Below, in pieces: positions 44,145 through 53,509 of a DNA stretch of 64,000 nt (the first letter of the stretch is position 1; the number at the start of each line of letters is the position of its first letter). Position numbers and translations under genes: made by a program. This DNA is from Labyrinthula sp. Ha. Taxonomy: Eukaryota; Sar; Bigyra; Labyrinthulida; Labyrinthulaceae. The notes beneath the pieces were generated by a model that did no database searches, had not been told where the DNA came from, and saw nothing but the letters and a program-made list of their open reading frames with translations. The stretch is taken from positions 310,001 through 374,000 of the forward strand of contig JAALGZ010000008.1 in NCBI GenBank assembly GCA_015227615.1, written 5' to 3'.

Positions 44145-45482
44145 TCACTACTTTGAAGAAGATTGAAAAGTGAATGGACTAAAACAAAGTAATTTGCACA
44201 ATAAGAATATTCAGAAAACATTAAGGGGGCATCGTTCAGGAATACTTGTTTGTCAAAGTGTTTAAGCGCAACAGGGTAAGTACTATAAATGCATATTCAG
44301 AGTATTACATTCAAGTACACTGTTCGCTGCAAAGAGTTTGAATGAGTTAATTGTTGCTGGCTTCGTCGCATCTTTGGCGCCTTCTTTGGTGTCTTAGTTG
44401 AAAACAGAGTATACTGAATTATATTCGGAGCTCTTTTCTCATTTTAATGCTGTTTTGTGAAGTTTTTGCGGTAAGGCGAACGGAAGGGTCTGCACCGTGC
44501 GCGAACGGAAATTAGTGTATACGTTGAGTGTTCTCTTAACAAGTTTATGTTTCTAGAATTGTATTGCCTAAGTTCACATGATACATATGTCAATCGAAAC
44601 AATAGCTTTGCTGATTTCCTTTTCTATATCAGGAGTTCTTGTTCAGGAACATTGAATTTAATATCTGAATATGTCGCTATCTGTTTACTCAAAATTCAGG
44701 TTAAGAGCATACAAAATATTTCCTTAAATTAAAATATTATTTTCACTAAAGAGTGTAATGTTTGTTGTAAGAATCTGTGGTAGTTAAATATCTCTTTCCT
44801 ATTTTTCTAATTGTGCTAAATTTAAATTCTGTTTGTTACCCATTTGTCCCAAATGCCTAAGCAATTATAGACCATTTGTTGGTACTACGAGGATATTTTC
44901 GTCAAAGAGCAGTACCAGCACAGGTATTGTGTCAGTTCCAAGCCCTTCTAAGTTGTGTGTCCAACCCGTAATTTCATTCACCCATCTTCGTAACCCAGTA
45001 AGTAATAATAAATTCCACAATATGCAATGGCAGTAATGGAAAATATTCAAATGCCTCCAGTTATAGATTGTTAGCCCCCTTAACTCGGTTTCACTTTTTG
45101 TCGATCGGCTTCCTCGAACCACATAATGACTAATTCCTTGCCCTCTTTTATCAAATAGGGGTGGTATATTGGTTCTTCAAATAGACTCGGGTGTTTTATC
45201 TGTTTTCGTTTAACATTAAAGTATCATTTGATACTGGGAATATACTTCTATAATTGAAAAGTTAGTTACACTATCTCACGTTGATCAGAGCACTTTCTTA
45301 AGAGCAATCATTATTGCTTGAGTGCTGTACTAAACAGATGCTAGGTACCTGTTGCAACCCTTTGAACAGGCTGTGCAGGGCACGCAAAATAGGAAAGCTA
45401 AAATAAGTTTTAGCTACTAAGATTCACGGTCATTTCTGTGTAAACAGATCTCTAATTCAAAGCGCCAGAGTAGTTTTCAAAT
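43917..45482. other. Gap in the gene-dense block, some coding-like pieces
   Basis: Holds a GC-richer pocket with a direct 10-bp repeat GCGAACGGAA (44476 and 44501). On the minus strand near 45080-45210 an exon-like segment reads SLFEEPIYHPYLIKEGKELV, preceded by an ACAG and followed by a possible 40-nt intron with CTAAC, after which the frame continues AFEYFPLLPLHIVEFIITYW and stops. No start could be found. Confidence 0.4.
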
Positions 45483-47303
45483 CTATATCAGTGTTGTGTG
45501 TTCCTGGCCAGAAGATCCTCCTATATCTGCACCATAATCCATATCATCCAATGGCATATACTCTGCCAAAATATCTCTCATATCAGACTTCATTCGGCGT
45601 TTTTCTCTTCTCAAGTACAATGCTCCACCAACAGTTAAGCCAACAAGTGAAATGAAAAACAATTTTCCTTCTATCACGAAACCGCCTGACTCAACACCAG
45701 TTCCCCCAGCAATAGCTTTCGGATCAACTGCCGCACAATTATTCTTCCTGACACATCGTTCACATCTCATGAACTCATCTTCAGTAGTGGCCTTAGCTAC
45801 ACACTTACAAACTTCGGGAATAGTATGATCCGCAAAGCCGTCGCACACTCTTTGCGCTAAACTATCTGCTGCTAGCCCAAAATGCATAACCCTTGAGTTC
45901 ACAATCATTGCAGTAGCAAATATGCCTTTTTCAACCTGCATTTTATTCAACTCTCTGAGGACATCTTTTTCCTCTGTGCCACCTTTCTTTGAGCACCTAG
46001 TCCATTCTTTGAAATCGACCTTAGCGATACTCTGGGCGGCATTATTGGAACATTCTTCCAACAAAAGCCCATTCTTTGAGGAGATGCATCCCTTTTTCAT
46101 AAACAAGGTTTGATACTTCCACCAATTGGGAACGCCCACTTTCTTGTATTTTGCTTGGTCCTTCATATCTTGTTCAATGATGCACTGTTGCCGGACGATT
46201 TCTCTAAGAAGATCTACACCAGTTAAACTATCATCATAACCATTGTCTACTGAGTTGTCTGGTAGATAGCAAACAATTTGGCCCTCCTCGTCATCTACTT
46301 TCAAGCAATAATGTTTACAGACATCATCGGTTTCAATGTCACCACTAGCGCAGCCTATGGGTTGGTGAACCATATATCTGGGCATGAACTCTGCATGGTT
46401 AGTAATACTTTCAGCAAACCATTGAAATTGCCGGAGAAAACTTGGTGGCGCTTCAGGTCTCATCCACAGCTCGTACTTAACCCTTCCAGTTTCATGAGGA
46501 GTATCTAGTTGAATATCCATTATGATATCTTTTCCGCATTGAAAAAATGCCTGCTGTTTCTTTTCGAGACCATTAACCAAATTCTCTAAGTATTTACATC
46601 CACTTGTTCCATCAACCTCCTTTCTTATATGACAAAGACAATACTTCAATCTTAAACCATCAAACACAGAGACTAGAATTGCAGGTACAAGAATATTCTG
46701 TGCAACAGTAGAACTAGTTGTGGTCATGAACGGCAAAATCTCTGCCGTGTTAGACAAATCACAACCAAAAACTGCATTTGTCATTGTATTTGCGCAACAC
46801 AAATGTTTCAAGGTATGTAACGGCAGTCCTAAAGTGTCTCTCAAAGCAACTACATCAGAAGATATACATTCATTATTCACCACAATAATGGCTGCAGCTC
46901 CATTACTCTGGGCCACAGAAGCCTTTTCAGCGAAACTACAACCACCACGATCCACAAGAAATATCTTCTTTGTGCCAAGTTCCTTCTCTGATAACACAAC
47001 ATCATAATCTTGACATCCATTCAGTAGTTTTTGTGATGTTGGATCAGCTCCAGAATCTAAAGACTGATTAAAATTCGGCGTCATGAAATAAACTGGCCCA
47101 GTAATTGTCCTGTCCTTCAAGAATGGAACACCGAACAGTGCATCCGCGTGATTTAATCCAGCCTCACTGTTTATCCTCCATGATTTCGGCACACGAAAGT
47201 TAACACTTGTTGACACATGATGCTCCAATGGGGATATCCCACTTATACAGTTAAACTGCTGCAGAACCAACGCAATGCAAACAAGAATCTTACTTTCATA
47301 CAT
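45483..47303 (-). CDS. Vacuolar sorting receptor (VSR/BP-80 type)
   Basis: A 606-residue type I membrane receptor; ATG at 47303 gives the signal peptide MYESKILVCIALVLQQFNCI. The luminal part begins with a protease-associated (PA) domain, recognisable by KKIFLVDRGGCSFAEKASVA and GAAAIIVVNNE, followed by the VSR central region with many paired cysteines. A Cys-rich membrane-proximal part (CKCVAKATTEDEFMRCERC) takes the place of the EGF repeats. One transmembrane helix (about 548-564) leads to a cytosolic tail with SDMRDILAEYMPLDDM, close to the plant VSR tail whose YMPL motif binds AP adaptors. VSRs carry soluble hydrolases from the trans-Golgi to the lytic vacuole; the secreted carboxypeptidase and lipase next door are conceivable cargo. 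Divergent from the P-type ATPase with 75 bp between starts. Confidence 0.92.
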   Translation of the reverse strand: MYESKILVCIALVLQQFNCISGISPLEHHVSTSVNFRVPKSWRINSEAGLNHADALFGVPFLKDRTITGPVYFMTPNFNQSLDSGADPTSQKLLNGCQDYDVVLSEKELGTKKIFLVDRGGCSFAEKASVAQSNGAAAIIVVNNECISSDVVALRDTLGLPLHTLKHLCCANTMTNAVFGCDLSNTAEILPFMTTTSSTVAQNILVPAILVSVFDGLRLKYCLCHIRKEVDGTSGCKYLENLVNGLEKKQQAFFQCGKDIIMDIQLDTPHETGRVKYELWMRPEAPPSFLRQFQWFAESITNHAEFMPRYMVHQPIGCASGDIETDDVCKHYCLKVDDEEGQIVCYLPDNSVDNGYDDSLTGVDLLREIVRQQCIIEQDMKDQAKYKKVGVPNWWKYQTLFMKKGCISSKNGLLLEECSNNAAQSIAKVDFKEWTRCSKKGGTEEKDVLRELNKMQVEKGIFATAMIVNSRVMHFGLAADSLAQRVCDGFADHTIPEVCKCVAKATTEDEFMRCERCVRKNNCAAVDPKAIAGGTGVESGGFVIEGKLFFISLVGLTVGGALYLRREKRRMKSDMRDILAEYMPLDDMDYGADIGGSSGQEHTTLI

Positions 47304-47378
47304 TCTTCTTCGTTGATTTAACTTTTTGTAATTGCCCAAAATTCTCTGGGAATAAACGGAAGAAATCGGTGATACAAG

Positions 47379-49385
47379 ATGAACGTTTTGAGAAAAAATC
47401 GAGGAAAAGCATATGTTGCTATTGGAATGCTAATTATTCCCCGGTTTCTAAACTTATTGCAGAATTCTCTGAGATTAAGCAAGTTTTCAATGGGAATTTA
47501 TGCAATTTTGATGCTCCCACGGTTCAGACAACGGTTATCCGACTTGATTGAGTCTCAGAAGTTTAGATTCAACACAGGAGCAACACTTGTTTCCATCTTT
47601 GCATTATATCTGGATATTAAATCTCCTGGATCTAGAATTTCCCATCATATTTTATCTATTTTTTCACTGCCTTTTATCTCAAATCTATTCGAATTCTTGA
47701 GAAAGAGTGCTACGGAGGGATTAGAAGAGGAAGACGAATCTGAAATTGACTTACCTGCCATTTCTTCACTAATTCTTGGTTCTCTTCTTGGTGAAGTAAA
47801 AGCTTCTTTGATGATATTAATTATGCTAACTGGGGGAGAAGCTCTAGAAGATTACGCGCTCAACAGAGCACAAAAGAGTGTTCTAAAATTATTTGCCCTT
47901 ACACCAAAAGAAGTGTTCTTAAAAAACTCAATCTCTCCAGTATCACTGAACTCTGTTTCTGTAGGTGATGTTATCGTGGTCAAGTCAAAAGAAGTTGTAC
48001 CACTTGATGGTGTGTTGGAAGAAGTAAAGGAAGCGAAGATTAACGAAAAAAATGTAACCGGGGAAGATAAAGTTGTAATAAAGAAACAGGGCGATGAAAT
48101 TTTTTCAGGAGGAATAAATTTTTGCCAAAAGCAAATCTTTGTTGAGGTCTCGAAACCGTGGAAGAAAAGTCTCTTGTACTTGATGACCTCAAAGGTGCAA
48201 TCCTTTTTGGAATCTGAATCAAAGTTCCAGTTGCGGGCGAAATTATACAATTCTTTGTTTACTGATTTTACTTTTTTTTCAGCGGTTGTTTGCTTTGTGC
48301 TGAACTGGAATGAATCCCCCAAATCTCAGTTTCTGAAGGTGCTCACTGTACTAATGTCAGCAACTACATGTCCACTTCAAATAGGTGTTCCTGTATGCTT
48401 CTTAGCTGGAATGGCCAAACTGCAAACACAGCTGGGATGTAGTGTTAAATCAGGCTCTACAATTGAGAAATTATCGAAGGTTGATGCTTTTGTTTTTGAT
48501 AAGACTGGCACCTTAACAGAAGATGCTCTTCGGATAGATAAGATCAATATTTACAAAGATAGACTAAACCTAGGTGTAAAAGGTGCATTAAGGTTCCTTG
48601 GTAGCTTGGAACAATCCTCCACACATCCAATAGCTAAATCGATTTTGGATAGATGCAGAGAACGACACATCAAAGTTGACAGTAAGGTGAAAGCTTTGAA
48701 GTCTACGTCTTCTGGGATAGAAGGTTCTATTGAATTGGATGGCAATTTCTATAAAGTGTATGCGGGCTCCGAGCATGGTGTTAAGGGGCGAACTTACAAG
48801 ACAACTTATTGTAACTTCTTCATTGAAGAGTTATCTGGCAATGGAAGTTGCACAGGTAGCATTACTTTTCAAGAACGTATTAGAACCGACGCTGCTAATG
48901 TTATTGCAGCATTTCGAAAAGAGGGAGAAATTTTTCTACTAAGTGGAGATCAATCAGGTTCTTTATCTCAGGTAGCAGAGAAGCTGGGTATAGATAATGT
49001 TTACAAAATGTTCCCGCATGAAAAATCGGAGTTCATTACAAACCTCAATAAAACTAGAAAAGCGCTCTTTGTTGGTGATGGTATAAATGACTCTGCTGCT
49101 GCAACTGCAGCTTTTGTAAGCTTTTCTATGAAGAAAGAGAGCTTACTAAGTGAAGTTTCCGATATTGTAGTTCGAAGTGATAAGCTTGAGGATGTCTATT
49201 TGGCATACGAAGAATCAAAGAACATTTTATCAAAATCACAGAACGTAGTTGCCTATGGCATGGCAGCTTCTTGTCTACAAGTTGTATTAGCAACATTTGG
49301 GTTCATATCAGCGTTTCAGGCGGCTTCACTGCAAGAAGCGATTGATCTAGGGACAATTATTTTTGCAAGCTCTGCCATTCTATAG
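47379..49385 (+). CDS. P1B-type (heavy-metal) P-type ATPase with atypical transmembrane motif
   Basis: A 668-residue ion pump. The phosphorylation motif DKTGTLT (Asp374), TGE in the actuator domain (227-229), the P1B-specific His-Pro in EQSSTHPIAKS (416-417) and GDGINDS of the hinge are all present, with a six-to-eight helix layout typical of P1B pumps. There is no N-terminal heavy-metal-binding (CxxC) domain. The usual intramembrane (S/T/A)PC(P/A)L metal motif reads SATTCPLQIGVP, so the first proline is replaced by threonine while Cys331 and Pro332 remain; metal choice is therefore uncertain. It ends at SSAIL directly after the last helix. Tail-to-tail with the carboxypeptidase gene (19 bp). 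Confidence 0.9.
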   Translation: MNVLRKNRGKAYVAIGMLIIPRFLNLLQNSLRLSKFSMGIYAILMLPRFRQRLSDLIESQKFRFNTGATLVSIFALYLDIKSPGSRISHHILSIFSLPFISNLFEFLRKSATEGLEEEDESEIDLPAISSLILGSLLGEVKASLMILIMLTGGEALEDYALNRAQKSVLKLFALTPKEVFLKNSISPVSLNSVSVGDVIVVKSKEVVPLDGVLEEVKEAKINEKNVTGEDKVVIKKQGDEIFSGGINFCQKQIFVEVSKPWKKSLLYLMTSKVQSFLESESKFQLRAKLYNSLFTDFTFFSAVVCFVLNWNESPKSQFLKVLTVLMSATTCPLQIGVPVCFLAGMAKLQTQLGCSVKSGSTIEKLSKVDAFVFDKTGTLTEDALRIDKINIYKDRLNLGVKGALRFLGSLEQSSTHPIAKSILDRCRERHIKVDSKVKALKSTSSGIEGSIELDGNFYKVYAGSEHGVKGRTYKTTYCNFFIEELSGNGSCTGSITFQERIRTDAANVIAAFRKEGEIFLLSGDQSGSLSQVAEKLGIDNVYKMFPHEKSEFITNLNKTRKALFVGDGINDSAAATAAFVSFSMKKESLLSEVSDIVVRSDKLEDVYLAYEESKNILSKSQNVVAYGMAASCLQVVLATFGFISAFQAASLQEAIDLGTIIFASSAIL

Positions 49386-49404
49386 CAGTAGTTTTATACT
49401 TTAT

Positions 49405-51342
49405 TTATTTTGTGTTCTCTTGCGATAGAATTTTTCTTATTGTTTTTGAGGTATATAGACTCGTAATTACTAGAAAAGAGAATACGGCCTTTTGTGAAAA
49501 TACTTTGTTCTTTCCCTCTAGCATACCCTGAAAAAACATTAGCCCAACCAAGACAATGACAAACATAAGCATTTGCTCGAGACCAAGAATTGCGCCAAGA
49601 GTTAAAAAATATGTGGCCTGTGCTGCTGGTAACCTTGTGGTTTTCTTTTTGTCCCAGTTCTGCTGGTGCAACCTGCTGAATGGATTAGTTGTCTCCTCCT
49701 CAACAAACTTTTTCATTTCTTCCGCTTCATCCACAGTATTAACTTCTACCGCTGATTTTTGAACATTCTTCATATTATTTGTTTTGCTATGAATGCTCAA
49801 ATTTACTTGTTTCAGGTGATGTTGCGGATGCAGGAGGTGCTTTAGATTTGGAACATTCTCTAACTTTACGGCTGTGGAAGGCCTTATCTCAATGAACTTT
49901 GGAATGATTTCTTCCTGCTTTTGCAAACTCCTCCATAGACTTTCTCCTAAATATTTCTTTGCGTTGAAGGTCGTTTTACTTTTTCTCGGGGCGCTGTTCT
50001 GGTGCTTTCGTTGCAAGGCCTTTATGGCAGTCTCGGTAGATCTTCCAAAAAAATCCAAGTATCTCACTCTAGGCATATAGCCTTTAGATGCCAAGAAGTC
50101 ATTCAACTGTTTCACTTCAAGCGACTTGAATCCAGGAAAGAGCTTCTTTCTCTGAACACTGGAGTTTGTGACACCTAAGCTTAAAACAAATGCTTTTACC
50201 CCTGCAAGAAGTTCTTCGCCTCTCTGTGGAATATACTCGGCTCTCATAATGAACTTTCCTCCAAGTTCAACTGTGTATGAATTGTTCCACCCCATCTCGT
50301 TCATTCCCCAACCCGAACTTATACCACTGGAAAATTTACCGCGCTTGGCTGGACGGAACTCGTATTGATAGGGTATTCGTCTATCCTTCAGCTGCAGCTT
50401 TTGGGACATGGCTCGGGCAAGTAAGCGACCAACCTGGGCAAACTTTTCAGCTTCTTGTGAAGGGTATGGATTGAGTGAAAAAGGTGCAATAATATTTTTA
50501 GAGCAACAGTGAATATCCAGAAATCCATTGATATCTTTTCTTCTTACCGCATAGTAACGGATAGCCCTGATCTCAGGTTCGCTAAACCCATCTTTCCCCT
50601 GATAATTAGGTGACCTAATATTAGTGACACCAAGTCCCCAGTTTGACTTCTCAGTTCCCCAATTTCGGTTCAAGTCAACCCCATAGATAATGGAGCCTTG
50701 AGTTTTTCCCACTTTTCTCCTATTTGGCCGCCAAAGTCGACTTGGTGGTGGTTTAAGCTCAGCAACAGAGCTAGTTCTAACATGTGTTCCTTTTCTTAAT
50801 CGATACTGTTGAACGAACTTTGGATTATCTAGAACTTTAATAGGAGATAAATTTGAATAAGGGCTCCAAGTATAGACAAACCCGTCAGGATTTACCACTG
50901 GAATTATATGCAAGGAAACATGTTTGAGGATCTCTCTTATCTCACTGTCATTTCTGTATTCGTGCAAGAGCCTTGAGGCAACGTAAAGTAAGCTCGAGAT
51001 GGTTGACCATTCCCTACCATGAACCCCAGAGGTCAGCAAAGCACCTCGGCTTCTCTCTTCGTCATTTTCAAGATCCTCACCTTCAATCCTTAAGCACTTT
51101 ATTGGCCTGCCCTCATTTGAGGTACCAATCCTCAGCAACGTTACCTTTGCTCCACTGTCACCACTTGCCATATAACTCATGTACTTATTGATCTCTCGAA
51201 AAGTGCGAAACACTTTAAAAAAATCTTCGTGGTGCTCAAAGATTTCATGTTTAATCCCATTTCTTGCGTCAACTACCCCCCTGAGAAAAGAATACAACAG
51301 AAAAAAAGCAAATAGCCCAAAATCTATTCGAAATCCGGGCAT
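49405..51342 (-). CDS. M14 zinc carboxypeptidase with C-terminal peptidoglycan-binding-like domain and membrane anchor
   Basis: A 645-residue metallocarboxypeptidase. A signal peptide (about 1-26) precedes an M14 catalytic domain with zinc ligands His108 and Glu111 (GVHGREW) and His278 (LDIHCC), substrate-binding Asn225-Arg226 (DLNRNW) and the general base Glu359 (YTVELGG). Residues about 404-448 (LEVKQLNDFLASKGYMPRVR ... FFGRSTETAIKALQRKH) resemble a PG_binding_1 three-helix domain. The C-terminus has two hydrophobic segments (about 575-605 and 613-635). Expected to face the secretory lumen, vacuole or outside and trim C-terminal residues from peptides. The presence of a cell-wall-binding-like module on a eukaryotic carboxypeptidase may mean digestion of bacterial prey. 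Divergent from the lipase gene, 68 bp between starts. Confidence 0.9.
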   Translation of the reverse strand: MPGFRIDFGLFAFFLLYSFLRGVVDARNGIKHEIFEHHEDFFKVFRTFREINKYMSYMASGDSGAKVTLLRIGTSNEGRPIKCLRIEGEDLENDEERSRGALLTSGVHGREWSTISSLLYVASRLLHEYRNDSEIREILKHVSLHIIPVVNPDGFVYTWSPYSNLSPIKVLDNPKFVQQYRLRKGTHVRTSSVAELKPPPSRLWRPNRRKVGKTQGSIIYGVDLNRNWGTEKSNWGLGVTNIRSPNYQGKDGFSEPEIRAIRYYAVRRKDINGFLDIHCCSKNIIAPFSLNPYPSQEAEKFAQVGRLLARAMSQKLQLKDRRIPYQYEFRPAKRGKFSSGISSGWGMNEMGWNNSYTVELGGKFIMRAEYIPQRGEELLAGVKAFVLSLGVTNSSVQRKKLFPGFKSLEVKQLNDFLASKGYMPRVRYLDFFGRSTETAIKALQRKHQNSAPRKSKTTFNAKKYLGESLWRSLQKQEEIIPKFIEIRPSTAVKLENVPNLKHLLHPQHHLKQVNLSIHSKTNNMKNVQKSAVEVNTVDEAEEMKKFVEEETTNPFSRLHQQNWDKKKTTRLPAAQATYFLTLGAILGLEQMLMFVIVLVGLMFFQGMLEGKNKVFSQKAVFSFLVITSLYTSKTIRKILSQENTK

Positions 51343-51410
51343 AAAACCTCTTCCTCAAGTCGGAGAATCTTCCAAATCTTCTTCTTCTACTTTATTAAAC
51401 GGCCAATTTC

Positions 51411-53348
51411 ATGGTACTAAAGAATCGAAATTTGATTTCATTTATTTTTATTCTTTTCGTGGTTCTTTTTTATGGCTTTTGTAACGAAAAGAGCTTAGTT
51501 GTAAGCGAGAGAAGAACGAAACCGGTGAAACAAGTTTTATCAGCAAAGGTTTGGCGAACGGGTATTAGAGAAAAGTTCCCTGAAGAGGATGTCTTGGATT
51601 CTCTTGGAAAGCTTAACACTGGGCTCGCAATCTCAGGTGGTGGACTTAGATCTTATATGTCAACTCTCGGATACTTTTCAGGTCTTAGGAATATATATGT
51701 ATATGAAGGGATCAGTCTGCTTGAGAGATTGCGATACATTTCCTGCGTCTCGGGTGGATCTTGGGCATCAGTTTCCTTTTTATATCAGATGGTGACAGAT
51801 GAAGTTTTCTTAGATGCGAGTTATGCGCCTGAACAACTTGATCTGTTTAATTTAGCTACTATAGGGAAGAAATCAGGAAAGGATATGCCTGTAAGGTTAG
51901 ATGTTATTACTGAAGGACTCGTAGATATATTTATCGAGGGGTATGATCCATCCACTACTTGGTATTCAACCATCCAGGAGGTGTTTTTCTCGCCAGTGGA
52001 AATTCCTGAGAGAGCGATTTTCTTGTACGATTTTAACAACTTCCATGATTTTTATAAGAGAAATATTTGGATTACCAACATAGATTATGAGTTTGTTATT
52101 CCAGGCGGTTGTAAATTTTCATTTTTGACCCAGAAAGAGATCATGTTTTCTCATGGTAATAAGAGAACAAAGCTTAACTTGAACAAGAAGGGGATGAAGG
52201 ACTGGAAAACAAGATGGAACGAATGTATAAAAGACAAACCTTTCGTGATTGTAAATTCTGCTCTTCTTGGCCCCAAGGCTTCGGCACCATTTAAAGTGTT
52301 TCATATGGAATTCACCCAGATGGAATTTACACCACTTTATATCGGTTCAAATAACCCCTTAGATTTAAAATTTGGATACTCATCATCTTGTAACCATGAA
52401 GCGGTTAGTTGTTCTCACAAATACAATTTATCTCTTGGTGGATTTATTGAAGCATTTGCCTTTGATACTGCAATTACTAATGAAGACAAGATTAAGCTGC
52501 TTAGTGAGGAAGAAAACCAAAAGATTCTAACTCTAGAGCATATTCCAGAACACTTTTTTTCTCTAGGTAACGCCAGTGGAGCTTCTTCTTGGGCCCCTGG
52601 ATCGCTTCTTTCAGAAGAAGCTATTATAAACAGATACCTGAACAAGTACATTGGATTAGAAATTGACTATTGGTCACCGCAGGCCAGATACAGCGACGAA
52701 AATTTGTTCCATAATATTTTTCGGACTGTGGCAGAGCAACAGTTTGCTTCTAGTCAAAAGGTTCTACTGGCTGATAGCGGATCACTCGAAAATCAAGGTT
52801 TAATGTCATTGCTGCAGCGTAAAGTTACCAACATCGTTTGCTTCATTAATACAGATGTGCCCTTAAGCTCAGCAGAAAAATTTAATCCGTTCACACATTA
52901 TCCCACAAGATTTCATGTTGACGTCGGATTTTTGTCTCTCTTTGGTTTTCCGGACCCAATTCCTGTTCCTGGATTTGATCTAAAGCACAATCAAGTATTT
53001 TCAAAAATCGATTACCCATGGATCGTAGCAGACATGCAACTAAAGAAAAAGGAAGGAAATGGAATCGTTGTGGAATCCTTGCTCAAGACTGTTAGGAATG
53101 ATTGGTTCGGTATTGAGGAAGGATTTGAGGTAAAAATTCTTTGGGTTTATTTGGACCGGCCGAAGAATTGGTTTGATGCGTTATCAGATCCTGTTCAGCA
53201 ATACATAAAAAAAAACTGCAAGAAGTTCCCCTTCATCCCAACCGATGTATTAGACTATACACCGCAACTAGCAAACTTAATGTCCAATCTGGCGACCTGG
53301 GTTATTGATAGTAACAGAGACCTATTTATCAAGTATCTTTCACCCTGA
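51411..53348 (+). CDS. Secreted cPLA2/lysophospholipase-like serine acyl hydrolase
   Basis: A 645-residue protein with an N-terminal signal sequence or anchor (LISFIFILFVVLFYGFC). The catalytic fold of the patatin/cPLA2 (PLA2_B) superfamily is indicated by the oxyanion loop LAISGGGLRSYM (residues 73-83), the nucleophile elbow SCVSGGSW with Ser114, and the Asp of LLADSGSLENQG, forming the Ser-Asp dyad. The elbow has Gly-Gly after the serine rather than the cPLA2 Gly-Ser. No C2 domain is present. Such enzymes cleave acyl chains from glycerophospholipids or lysophospholipids; the leader suggests a secreted or vacuolar enzyme. The last 90 residues contain a conserved-looking LWVYLDRPKNW. It ends in TGA. 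Confidence 0.85.
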   Translation: MVLKNRNLISFIFILFVVLFYGFCNEKSLVVSERRTKPVKQVLSAKVWRTGIREKFPEEDVLDSLGKLNTGLAISGGGLRSYMSTLGYFSGLRNIYVYEGISLLERLRYISCVSGGSWASVSFLYQMVTDEVFLDASYAPEQLDLFNLATIGKKSGKDMPVRLDVITEGLVDIFIEGYDPSTTWYSTIQEVFFSPVEIPERAIFLYDFNNFHDFYKRNIWITNIDYEFVIPGGCKFSFLTQKEIMFSHGNKRTKLNLNKKGMKDWKTRWNECIKDKPFVIVNSALLGPKASAPFKVFHMEFTQMEFTPLYIGSNNPLDLKFGYSSSCNHEAVSCSHKYNLSLGGFIEAFAFDTAITNEDKIKLLSEEENQKILTLEHIPEHFFSLGNASGASSWAPGSLLSEEAIINRYLNKYIGLEIDYWSPQARYSDENLFHNIFRTVAEQQFASSQKVLLADSGSLENQGLMSLLQRKVTNIVCFINTDVPLSSAEKFNPFTHYPTRFHVDVGFLSLFGFPDPIPVPGFDLKHNQVFSKIDYPWIVADMQLKKKEGNGIVVESLLKTVRNDWFGIEEGFEVKILWVYLDRPKNWFDALSDPVQQYIKKNCKKFPFIPTDVLDYTPQLANLMSNLATWVIDSNRDLFIKYLSP

Positions 53349-53509
53349 TACTCTTAGTTGGATAACAAAACCTCTCTCTTTCATCGTTCTAAAGTGAGTA
53401 GTTGGTATCCAACAAGTCACAAACAAACATATTGATTGATGAAAACTATTGTAGCTAACTTTTTCCTTTAATAATAGTGAGAAAATATTTCTAGTCTTAA
53501 GCACATGAG

